Part shown: positions 1 through 10,628 of the stretch, piece by piece
Position numbering within the stretch: position 1 is the first letter of the stretch
How the letters are laid out: each line of letters opens with the position of its first letter
Assembly: GCA_964036045.1 (NCBI GenBank)
Contig: OZ038381.1
Span: 138,104,306-138,168,305 of the forward strand
Direction of reading: 5' to 3'
Source of the DNA: Eutreptiella sp. 'Long Island Sound 2002'
Lineage: Eukaryota > Euglenozoa > Euglenophyceae > Eutreptiales > Eutreptiaceae
Length of the DNA: 64,000 nt
Notes under the pieces: model-generated
The model's input: only the letters and a program-made list of their open reading frames with translations
Database searches by the model: none
Told to the model about the DNA's origin: nothing
Program-made: the position numbers and the translations under genes

Positions 1-434
1 GACTTGAGACCTTCCAGCGGACATCGGGTGGATCCTATGCCGGTTATGACCAGGATCCCCTTCGCCCTATCCGCGACGATCTTCTCCACCATACGTCTGG
101 TATTTTGCAGGGAGCCATGCCAAGACATGGGCCCCCACTCCTTCATACCCCAATGCCTGTGCCAGGCTGAGTCTCCTCGATGCCAATGCCTCCTACACTT
201 CCTCAAAAGTGGGGCATCCCGGGAAGCGAAGACGTCCGTCTCGGGCGCTTCGGCTCCCAGCGTCTGAATCATCCTGGCATACACATGCGGCGGAATTCCA
301 TACTCCGTGAGCTGAACTCCGCGGTCTCCTCTGGACTTGGCACCCACAGCTTGCACCGCTTGGACAATCGGATCCTCTTCCTCAGCATTCCATTCCGATG
401 ATCCGCATGCATAGTCCGTGGACAGCCATGTAAG
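1..434 (-). pseudogene. Degenerate methyltransferase-like domain at the start of pol, element A
   Basis: The protease frame stays open after TGA 435-437 and reads to the window edge. It contains TDVFASRDAP, a Trp-rich stretch and then MVEKIVADRAKGILVITGIG. This follows the pattern D-x-F-A-S ... W ... VxxKIxxDxAxGxLVxP seen in DIRS elements, where it is described as adenine-methyltransferase-like. The NPPF-type catalytic motif is replaced by HGSL, so enzymatic activity is unlikely. The same domain occurs in elements B and C of this window. Confidence 0.5.
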
Positions 435-435
435 T

Positions 436-1454
436 CATTCATTGTCCTCCCGGACTAGCGTTGCACGATGGGGAAGGGCTCCAATGGCGTTTCCCACCAT
501 GAAGTCATACCCCATGATCATATCCCAATCTGTAATGTCGGCGACATGGAAGTTCCCGGATAGAGTGCTTCTCTTTGCCAAATCAGGGCGGTTCAAGCGC
601 TCATGATCCCAGAATTCCATACTGATAGTGGCCTCATGGGTGCCATCACCCATAATCTCTCCATTGGCCACCTTCAGGCGTACCGGTCTACGGCTGGGCT
701 GCAGGGATTCCTCCTTGAACAACCCTCTCCGGACCAGGCTCACCTGGGCACCCGTATCCAGCAAAACATCCACCACCAACTCCTCTTGTCCGCACCGCAC
801 ACGCACCTTCAAGTGCAACTGCCGCTCGTCACCATGCGGTGTATGGACGACTCTCACGGCATGCAACTCTAGCACAACCGGGTGCATCAGGACTTCGAGG
901 GTATGGTCACGGATGGTGTAGATCCTGGGCTGGTCCTGCCCGTCCACGGGGCTCTCCGTGATCGCTCCTTCTTTCTTGCCACGTCCCTTGCCCACATACA
1001 CTTCCCTTGGCAGGGCGCTCCAGGGGTGGGGAGTGACAAAACTCAGTGGTTTTGGCTCTTCTGGAGCCTTCTTTGGCACCCGATGTGCCTTCGCTTTCTC
1101 TAGCATTCCACTGATTTTCGGAGGAGAGGCCTCCGGGGTCCCACTCCCGTGGGGGCTCCTCTAGACGTGGCCTGCCGCAGCTTTCTCCTGCTGCGATCTG
1201 CCCAGATCTTGTCCACCACGTTGCGGGGCTTTGAGTTCCTCCAACGTCCTCAACATGTCCTCAGCAACCTCCTCGATCGACCTCACGCGTCGGTCTGGGC
1301 CGGGTCCCCCACCATAGCCTTTTCCTCCGCCTTTCCCTTGCCCCTTTCCTTGGCCTTTTCCACCGTCTCCGGCCTTTGCCTTCCACTCGGCAATTCGTTG
1401 TTCCTTGGGCTTCTTGTCGGGATGGGCGGCGAAGTAGGTCTTCTTGTCATCCAA
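436..1454 (-). pseudogene. Linker and retropepsin of element A
   Basis: After a Gly/Lys-rich linker (KGQGKGQGKGGGKGYGGG) the frame reaches a retropepsin domain with the active-site motif VLLDTGAQVSLV near residue 115 of the last open stretch. The C-terminal signature MIMGYDFMVGN lies some 80 residues later. Retropepsins of this family cut the gag-pol polyprotein and act as dimers. TAG at 1,161-1,163 interrupts the linker and TGA at 435-437 follows the protease, both in the same frame as the flanking pol. Confidence 0.75.
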
Positions 1455-3561
1455 TTATACCTTGCAATGCCAGTGGTCATGTGCATGGTTGTTCCCCTTG
1501 CCGTAGCAGACCCAGCAACCGTCGTGCTGTGATCTGTACTCGCGGAACGAGAGCAGTGGGTTCCCGATCCTCCGCGGTTCCTTGCGGTTCTTGTTGACCC
1601 TTGGGTCCAGGCGCTTCCACCTGGACCTGTCTTGCCCATGCTCCTTCATATTGTGCGCTACGAACGCGAAGAAGTGGGCTTCTTCATGATCCTCTCGGGT
1701 GGTCGCGGTCCAGAGGTCTTGGCCGCTTCCACTCCCTTCCTCCGCGGTGCCGACCGTGTCCTCCTTGACCTCTCGGTGTTGGCGATCTTCCTGATGACCT
1801 CGATGTCCATGGCCCTGTCGATCCTGCACGTGGGCCTCGTTCTTGGCGTTGAGCTTCAGCACCACCGTGATGTACTTCACGCTCTCTAGGCTAATGCGGG
1901 CGAAAATGACCTGCATCCTCAGCGGCTCTCCGCGCCTCCAGTCCGCGTTGTTGAGGCGCGTCAGCCTTTGCCCCATGGTGTCGCCGAATACCTCCACGTA
2001 GACGGCGTTCTTCAACCCCAACATTTTGCTGGGCTCGCCGAGGCTTCGCCGGAAAAACTCCATTATTCCGGCGTGGGTGTCCTCGGATGCCATGAACCGT
2101 ACGGCCACGCGCTTCCTTGCTCTCTTCTTCTCCTCGTCCTCCACTCTCCTCTTCCAGTGGCCGGGGAGAACGTCCTTGAGCAGGTGTCGGATCTCGCTCG
2201 ACTTGTTCCAGTCCTCCACCCGCTTGAGGCTTCTTCGGTACTTGCGGATGTACCGATTTCCCCCGGACCCGCAGCTCCCTGCGCTCCAGCGGCAGCGGAA
2301 TGGACCACAAATCCTCCAACTTCTGGTTGGGGGCGTCCACTCGCTCCTCGTCCTCCAGCCACTGGAGGCAGGCCTGCTCTGTCTGCATCAATCCCTCGCG
2401 GATCTGATCCCTGAGCTCCTCCTTCAGGTCCTGCGCCAGCCTGTGTGGGAATGTCCGACATACCCACTTGTCCCTTGGTCCTCTCTTCATCTCGCCGACG
2501 ACCTCCTCGGCGAAGTCCTCCCAATCCAGGATGAAGTCATCCAGGTTGGAGGGGTTGCCATCGTAATAGGGGATTTTGATTCCCCTGAGGTCATCAATCC
2601 TGATGGCGTCTCGGACGTCCGCAGCCACCACTCCACCGAGACGGATACCACCTGTGGCCGGAGGGTGTGAGTACACTCCCCGTACCTCCCTCTCCTCCAT
2701 GGAGTGCGGTCCAGTTGGGCCTGAAGCCATGGGGTTTGGGATGCGGGAAGGACTTGCTCCACCGGCTGTCCATATCCCCGTAGTGGGGTCCTTCACCCAC
2801 AGGTTTCCGCCTGGATGGCCTCGACCATGTCCATCGGCCCTTTCCATGGTTCGCCCCTGCATGGTCTGGATCTCCTCTTCCGCATAAACTGCATGGGCAG
2901 TCATAGCAGTCAGTGGATCCTGGGCGGCATGGGTCATCTGTACCGTCAGGCTCCTCAGGTCCGTGGTTGCGTGCTCTTCCCGCATGGACCCAGCCGGTGC
3001 CGTATGCTCCCCGAGCATTATGGATTCGCTGAACATGGGAACAAACGGCAGCGCACCCGGGTCAACACGCGGAGGCGCGTAAGGTGCCTCTGCAGGGCCG
3101 CCCATGGGTTTATCCATGGCGCTCGTGAGGGTCTTAACCCGCTCCACCAGCTCTGCCGTTGCCGGCCTTGTTGGGAGCTCCGGACCCGAGGCGAGGGGTT
3201 GTAACTCCTCTAGCGTTTTCAGGCGTCCCGACATGTCCGCCACCAGGTGGAGGAGGCTGTCCACCACTCGCTGCTGCTTCTGCAGGGCCATCTGCAGCTT
3301 CTCCCGGTACCGGTCCTGCTTCGCTCGCAGCTCCGCCATGTCTCTCTCCGCTTCCGACTGGTTATCCAGGATCCCAGCAATGTCCTCCTCTAGGCCGTCC
3401 TTCTGGTTGTCCAGACGGTCGAGGTGCTGCACGATGGCGTCCATCCCCATCTTTGGGTACTTGCCGATGAGGAAGCATACGTGCTCACAGTGGCAGTCAA
3501 CGTGCTTTCCACCTGATCCGGCGCATCCCACGGTTCCCGGCGCCCCGGACTCCTCTGCCAT
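1455..3561 (-). pseudogene. Gag (capsid and nucleocapsid) of element A, frameshifted
   Basis: The first part (3,561 to about 2,260) has a coiled-coil-like heptad region around residues 40-110 and then a capsid-like block with DDFILDWEDFAEEVV and a helical stretch. At a G-run near 2,260 the coding shifts frame and continues as RHLLKDVLPGHWKRRVEDEE to 1,455. It ends in a Cys/His cluster (CWVCYGKG, then HAHDHWHC) that looks like a zinc knuckle. The frameshift and the TAA at 1,455-1,457 show decay. The role is inferred from order and composition: the structural protein that packages the element RNA. Confidence 0.7.
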
Positions 3562-3591
3562 GGGTGTGTCGCCAATGTTATTCCGCTTTGG

Positions 3592-4230
3592 CTACGTGTG
3601 CCGGGCCACAGGCGCCGTCCTGGCTTTCATAGGCCTCTCCAACGCCTTGGCGTCATGCTCCAGGCTGGGTTCTGGGGCCGTGTGCGCCCTTGTGAGCGGT
3701 CTTGCCCTCTCCTCCGACTCCGAAGGGAAAGCGGTCCGATAGCCATCTGAATGCCCCTCGGAATCTGCAGCTGACCACAGCCTGACCGGGCTGGGATCCG
3801 TCTCCATCGCCCTGGCTTCCCCCGCGGGTTTCGGGGACCCGCGCTTCCGGTAACGCCAGGCCCTGCCGTTGCTGCCAGTCTCCTCCAACTCCTCCGCAGC
3901 GGAGCGGAGATTGCAAGCCTTGCGGCATTGCGTTTCGCGCATAGAGGCCAGGTCCTCCATGTCTAGCCCATGTCCTACAAGGGCTCTCTGTCCTGAGCCT
4001 CTTCGCTCTTCTCGGGCTTTTAAGTCCGGCGTCGACTCCACGGACTCCACGATCTGCACCCGGGGCGTCCTTGGGCAGGGCTCCTGAGGGCCCGAGTCCC
4101 CGGTGCGGCGGTAGGGGGCAGGTAATCCTCTGCCACCATAAAGAAGGTCCCTACCAGGACCGGCCCCTGCTGTACCCCTTCCACCATTTCCTGTCACTCC
4201 TATGGTCTTGCTTCTCACCAGGTTCTGCAT
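3592..4230 (-). pseudogene. Gag leader region of element A
   Basis: An open stretch of 212 codons, rich in Arg, Glu, Gly and Pro, with no recognised domain. It is in the same frame as the following gag stretch, separated only by TAG at 3,592-3,594 and about ten codons, so it is probably the N-terminal part of the same gag or a leader peptide. The start is an ATG at 4,230 and is not otherwise supported. It could be 5' untranslated sequence that happens to be open. Confidence 0.45.
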
Positions 4231-7200
4231 GATCTTGCCCTATCCTGCACAATTTCCCACAAAAAATAGTAAAATATGGCTCCTCCACACAAATCCTGAT
4301 CCCTTGCAATAACCAACTCCCAAGTACAATAGCTCAAATCCAAATCCACACTGAGGGCTTCCAAGTGTGTTTGAGGTCCCGCGTTGACAATCAACAACTC
4401 CTTTCAACACGCCGGTCGTCTCACGGTGCACACGGAGACACGGGCGTTGGGCATGTACATAGAATTGCACCAAAATCAATAAAGAAGAAGCCCTGAAATT
4501 GGCATATGAACACAAATCAAGCAAAATTGGGAAAAGATGGAAACATACACAATCACAGCCATAGACCCCTCATTCCCTGGACTCAAGACCTTCCCTTGAC
4601 TGGCCAACATGATGCCCTGAACCAAGTCAAATAAGATGGCTAAATGCCATGTGTCAAAAGTCACTACACGAACCCCAAAAATGTGTTCACTCCCAAGCCT
4701 GTAAATCCTAGCCCAATAGGGGAGGTGGCGTGTCATGGCCTAGAGTGGCACTCAGGACCATGCCCTACCCTGACATAACTTTGGTTGGACTTAGAGTCGA
4801 TGGGGCTCGGAGAATTGCCCCATGAAGATGACCTCACAAGATAGCAAAATTAGGCAAATCACACCATAGTGCCCAAAATTCAATTATATACTCAAAAATG
4901 CATACGGCAAATATTCAAATGCTCCATGCATGTGTCAAACCGGAAAGTAATATACAAGGGTGATATAGACCAAAGGTCCATCCCCACGAATATCCCAACA
5001 TTGACTTCGGGACCCCTCCGGATATATACATGCCATGCTTCACAAGTCAGCTCACGAATTTGAGACCTAATTTTGTGAGGCCTCGTGTGCCACGCCAAAG
5101 TGACCACGTGATCCGGCATATGGTGAGGTGTAACACCGAAGCATATGCCAACATATAAGCAACATACAATAGTTCACGGATCTCTAGGCACTTTACTGTT
5201 CGCCGACCAGTTGAGCACATAAAATACAAAAATGAGCATAAAATGAGGTCAAAAACATGCAAATATTGCCAAATTCAAAGTGATCACAATAGTATATAAC
5301 TTCGCTCACCCATGGTATCAACATATGGTTCAAAATACAATTACTTGGGACCATTTGCAAACAATCCCCCTACTTGGATCCCCACATGGACGCAAAGGGA
5401 CACCTTGGAACCTCCTCACGACCCGCACCATGAAAATGGGAAAATTGGTAGTGGCGCTTGTGGGTCGCTTCGTAAGCCTTCCCACATGCACTATATGTGC
5501 GGTAGACTTAGTCTAGCGCTATGGAGCTCACCATTAGGACATGGGTAAAGCCTTTGCCCCATGCGACTCCATGTATCTTCCTACAACCGGAGATATATAA
5601 CATGGGCGTGAGGATAGCGAAGCACATACCATCCATATAACACATACCCTTAAAAGTGGCTCCCACCATGGTATGTCATGACCCTCCATGGCCATAACTT
5701 CACGTTAAAAATACGTAGGAACCCAAGGAAAGTTTCTATGCAACAGTAACACTCATGCGGTACACTGGAAAGTCGCATTAAAATATTCAGTTGCATGGTC
5801 CAAGAGTTATAAATCACTTTCTACCCTCTTGACCACTATCCCTTGCTACACCCGGCATGTGTACACATCAAAGGCGTTGGACGCTTCCTAAATTAAGTTG
5901 AGACCAAGGCGATTCCAGCCCAAATCTCAAAGGTGTAACTCCTCGCAGTGAGCCGGAGATATTACCTTCCAAAGTGGCCTCACGAATCAATTTTCTTTCG
6001 CCTATATCTCCAAGAAAAATGAAGGAGACAACAAAAGGAAGGTTGATTCGTGATCGGGGAAAGATGTAGGACCATTCGAAATTCATGGTATCCAGTGCGG
6101 CGACCTCGAAATCGAAAATCCGATCCTGAATGTCTGAAAAAATCGGATTAATTTTGCGAGTGCATAACATGAAAATTGCGGAAGCAACGAACCCTTTTCT
6201 GATGAAATTTAACCCTTCATCGGGGTTTCCGCTAAAATATCTGGAAATAACAGTTAAACAATCGGTTACCGCAAAATCGCGAGCCAACTGCCAGTCGCCG
6301 ATACATTGACAATCAGAACGGATTGCTGAAAAATTACGGAAACATTATGATAAAAAAACCCTGTTGATTCCTGATATTCTGATATATAAATCTCAGCCGG
6401 CGGCGCCTCGGTTGTGAATGTGGCCGGTCATAGCTGGAATGGCCAAGCCTATCACACTATCACATCAGGTTAGGTCAGGTGGATGGGAGAGTATGATATC
6501 AGCCAATGGCGGCTTGCGGGCACATAGATACACACCCCAAGTGACCCAAAGATGGCCACGGGGGTCCGAACCGGCTTCAGTGTAGTTCGCTAGTGATGCG
6601 CAATTCCCAATGATACGTTGAGTACCATGGCGACGGCGTCTTCCGTGCGCGTCGGGCGTCCTCCAAGCTTGCGCTGTCGCTTTTTTTGTGGTAGATCACC
6701 TTCCCACGGATCTGTCACTTATATACGCATATCTCTCTGCTGCGCTACTCTGCAGCAGGCTGGCCAGGGCTATGGCCAGTACGGCCTTATTTGGATATTG
6801 GGGCTACGGGTGCCCCTGCCTTCAACTTGGGGGTTTATTTGGGGTATTTGGGGTGTTCAACCTCTCCTTCACCCTCTCGCAGACAAGTGTAGTCGTTTGG
6901 ACTGCATTATGACCGACTTCGCCAACTTTGCCGTGTTTGACCCCACATCCGGCCTTGGGGCTCTTCCATCGCCAGCTCCGAGGCCTCCATCCTCGACTAC
7001 CTAACTGGTGAGTACCCTGATGACTATGTGTTGGAGATCTCTGATTTCACTGCCCTGCCCATTGCCCTCCAGTACTTTGCGGGTACTGTGGAGGCAGAGT
7101 CGAGTTCATCGCCCTCGTTGGTGTGGGCTGCCTTCCCAGCAGGTCGTCGTGATCGGTGAGGGTACCATAATACAGAGGCAACATAATCTTGTGTTTGTGT

Positions 7201-9273
7201 TACATTTGTTTGCACTTTTGCTGCATAGCATGCCATGGCCCTTGAGAGGCCTTTTGATGCATCATGGCATCCATGCCCCACGAGTGCCGTTTGCAGCTGC
7301 CCCAAGGCAGATAAAGGGGCTAGTTTCGCTTTCGGTTCTATCTTGTGGCGTTTTAGGCCTTGCATTTGAATGGTGGCCCTGAAGGGCCTTGTTTTGATTT
7401 ATTTGAGCTTTTTGCCCCAAAGCAGATGAGAGGGCTAGATCCGGTGCCCATAGAGGCCGAGCGCGCCTCCTGGGCTTGGTATTGTTCGCCGGAATTTGTT
7501 TGTCCCCAGGGGGACAGCCAAGCCCCCTGGGTTGACACTGATGTGCGCGATCTTGTCTTTTTTTGGTAGCAGGGTTAAGACAAGGAATGGCCTAGTGTGA
7601 CCTAGGATTAGTGTAGGATGAGTGCAGTTTCGCTTTGTTTGCTCGGCGTTGCCGTTGACTTTCGAGGAACGCCGAATTTCGTCGCGTTCGTCATTTGTTT
7701 CGTCGAGTTTTGCTCCGTTTGGAGCTTACGGAACTTCTTTTGTTAGTCATCCAGGGCCCTACAACCTTCTTTTGTCAAATTGGGTGTTGGGTGTGAGGGT
7801 GGCTGGGAGGGCAGGTGCGTGGGCTTGTTCGGTGGTCTAATCTGGGTTCGTTTTTGGTTGCGTCGACGTCCGTCGAGTCATTTTGGCTCGCGTGGCGTCA
7901 AGTGGGTTCGAATTGTACTCCCTTTGGAGCTTGAGACAAGTTTTGTGTCACAAAATGGGTCATTTGGTTGTCATTGCTCTGGGGTGGTTTGTTGGGTACC
8001 CCCCACCCCACCAGGGCAAACATCTTGCACTTGTTTGCGCTCATTGGTGTTTGTTTGTGTTCACCGTCGTTGTTTGGGAGCACTGTGAGGCAGTGGCGGC
8101 TAACCACCTTTTCTTCTGGGTGGGGGGGGGCTGGGAAACCCTCTGCACACCAACAAACACCATAAGTTGCACTAGAGCAGCTATGGTCACAAAGGCCCCA
8201 GGGGAAAATAAGAGAAGCCTTTAGCCTACGGCTGAGGCTAGAAAATTAACAGAGATAGCCTTATGCCAAGTGCTGAGGCTCCTCTTTGGACTCCTTCCAA
8301 GGAGCAAACAGGTTATTGCTTTGATCACCCTGACCCAATTTCAAGCCTTGGTAGCCAATCCTGCGGGGTGTAAAAAACTGCGTTACAAAACGTCCCTGCA
8401 AAAAGGGAGGTGGAGAGAGGCAGGACCAACTAATAACCTTCAGGGAAAAGCACCAGTGAGGGTGCAACACTGTAGGTGGCAGTGCACCCTGTGAGAGTTG
8501 GCTTGGGTGCAGACGTGCACGAGGCACTTGTACTTAAACCCCAAGTCAAAACCTCATCTAAGAGATTTTGTGGCAAGGTGGGTATAACAATAACCCTCCC
8601 AGCTTGTGGGAGTAAGGAAAAGTCACTACCATGTCTTTCTTCTGGTTCTTGATCCAGGCCAAGCCCCCCCTAAACCTTGGGTTGATGTTGAGACTAGCAC
8701 TTAATCATTTTAATCACTCTTTTGAACCTTGAAGTACACGTTCCCAAAGTAGCTAGGGTTATAACCCTAGCCCTTCATGAAGTTCACCCCTACGACTCAA
8801 CTGAGCGGAGGTATCTGCCTTCATGGAGGTAATACGGATGTAAAGTAGGCACTTCTTGCCTAGGCCCTTGTAGGTTAAGCCTAGTGGTCCTCCACCTCAA
8901 GACCCCTATACTCATTTGTTTCTATCACTTATTGTGGTGCTACTTTTTAACTGATTCTGAATTCAGTTGCTTGGCCATGTTGGCCAAGCCATATCCTGTG
9001 TGTGGCCCAGCTCCTTTGCCCCAGATTCCTAACCAACTCCATTGTATCCAAAAGAGTGCACATGAAGTGCTTGGCACTATCCTGGGGACCTGAGTCATGT
9101 CAGTTTTCACACATAAATTCATCTATTTTGTTTATCAATCAGTGGAGCTGTGTATTTAGATCTACATTTGTTTGTCTGCAGCCCATCTTTGCTACTTATG
9201 CTTTGAAGTGAAAGGATAATTACCTGGCTTTGATTTCGATCCGGTATTTGGGTTGCTTTGTACCTGTCCTTTG
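4231..9273. other. Non-coding, AT-richer region, possible LTR or untranslated remains
   Basis: No convincing gene. The longest open stretches (5,868-6,287 minus, 139 codons; 6,618-7,004 plus, 128 codons; 6,941-7,159 plus without ATG) have no recognised motif. The part next to element A (4,231-6,300) is where its 5' LTR would be expected, but no second copy was found to prove it. 7.1-8.5 kb is GT-rich and of no recognised class. Confidence 0.5.
8752..8771. repeat. 20-bp perfect palindrome
   Basis: GCTAGGGTTATAACCCTAGC is its own reverse complement. It joins AGGGTT and AACCCT, which resemble telomere repeat units facing each other, in otherwise non-coding sequence. Function unknown; it may be chance. 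Confidence 0.7.
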
Positions 9274-10628
9274 TCATTTTGCAGTTTGGGAAAATCTAGC
9301 AAAGTTTTCATCAATCAAAGCCATCAAGCAGGAATTCCAACACAGGCAAGGCAAACCAGAATACCTCTTCTGGTAGCAGAGGTGCAATCCCACGAGCACA
9401 GCTAAAACAAGTCGAGTGAAACAACAAGTTCTCCATGAGTGTCCCTCTGAGTGCCAAAACCCTGCCAATCAGGTCTGAACCAATGGCGGAACCTGTGGCA
9501 GGGCCTTCCAGGGCACTATCCGTGAGTGGGGTATACACAAGAGAAGTCATCCCTCGCGCACGTGGCCCTCGTGGATAGCACAGAGCAAGAGGGGCGGAAA
9601 AAGGAACAAGTCTAAAAGGATCTCGTTCGGGCGATGAGCTGCCTGGCTTAACGCAGGCTAACCTCCAACGCCTCGAAGGCAAAGACCCCGTGGCCGCCGC
9701 CTTAGCTTCCGTGGTGTCCCCATTGCCCCCATCTGAATCATCGCCTACTGCCGATTTTGAAGAAATGGCCAAGGTAGCCAATACTAAGGTCAAAACCTAG
9801 GAGAGGGGCGAGGAAAGGCAAGGGGAAGGAGACAGCTATGTTGGGCCTCACGTTCGGAACAACGTGGGGAGAGGAGTTCGAGATACCTTACGGTGAATGC
9901 GCTACATTGGCGTCGGCCTACTCATCAGAGTTGGAGCCCGATTGGATATCCATGGAACCTATACACACGAAGGAACCTGTATGCATGGAGCGAGAACCCT
10001 CTCTTAGCTTAGCCTAGCTAGGCCTAGGCAAGCGTAGTCCGAAATCTTCAACATTCACACTGTGCACGCAACAAGAGCACCAATTCCCTCCAAGCCCTAG
10101 CAGGGAAACACGTTGTGGCGTCCCTGTTAGGCCACAGAAGCTTAGTAGCTCTGTGCTTTCTTGCACTCTCACAGGTGAGCCGCTAGGGCTCTTGTCTTCA
10201 TCCTCAACGCCACCCAGTAGGGCGTGCGTGTAGGAGTGGTAGTCCTGAGTGGGGGCTTGGGCCAGTTGCAGAAGTGCTCGCCCACCAGGATGGTGCCACT
10301 GTAGGTAGGGTGTGTAGAGTAGTGGTGTCTCCTGTCCCGCGTGCTTTTCCACGTGGGCAGGGGAGTGCGTTAGCTTTTGCCCTTAAGCAAAAATGGGCGT
10401 TTTGTATGCCCTTAGAACACTTGGCCACCCCTCCCCTCTAGTAGGTAGGGCTTTTGCCGTCTTCCCCCAAGGATAGCCGCCAGCACAGAAATTGGGCGCC
10501 ATAGGAGTGGCGCTAGTAACTGACTAGGACCTTCGGTCTGACATCAGCGAAGCCCGTTGATTCGGGAGCCACGCCCGGGAGACAAGTGAGACACACACAG
10601 ACATACGTAGCACACTTAGGGGTAAGGT
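9274..10628. other. Non-coding region downstream of element B, probable 3' untranslated/LTR sequence
   Basis: This lies just beyond the pol stop of element B on the minus strand, where its 3' untranslated part and LTR should be. A 160-codon minus frame (9,311-9,793) and a plus frame (about 9,560-9,799) have no recognised motif. Part of it (about 10,055-10,170) recurs at 30.25-30.37 kb, which supports a repeated, LTR-like origin. Confidence 0.45.
10055..10170 (-). repeat. LTR-like fragment, copy 1
   Basis: On the minus strand it reads through GTGGCCTAACAGGGACGCCA and on to a Cys/Val-coding tail. The plus strand at 30,243-30,365 carries the same sequence with scattered differences. It lies about 0.5 kb beyond the pol stop of element B, so a 3' LTR or 3' untranslated origin is likely. 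Confidence 0.5.

Larger units (their letters stand above)
1..4230 (-). mobile_element. Element A: decayed Ty3-type LTR retrotransposon fragment (gag, protease, start of pol)
   Basis: Read on the minus strand, the order is a gag leader, gag capsid region, Cys/His knuckle, retropepsin, then a methyltransferase-like domain running off the window edge. That order is typical of the 5' half of a Ty3-type element. The frame is broken by TAG at 3,592-3,594, a frameshift near 2,260, TAA at 1,455-1,457, TAG at 1,161-1,163 and TGA at 435-437, so this copy is dead. RT and integrase would lie to the left of the window. No LTR was recognised to the right of 4,230. Confidence 0.8.

Noticed and set aside
5868-6287. 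139-codon minus-strand frame as a gene
   Set aside because: No motif, no neighbouring partner, and it lies where LTR or leader DNA of element A is expected.
8020-8110. tRNA-like sequence near 8.05 kb
   Set aside because: A GGCAGTGG-type word resembles box A but no T-arm or paired stems follow.
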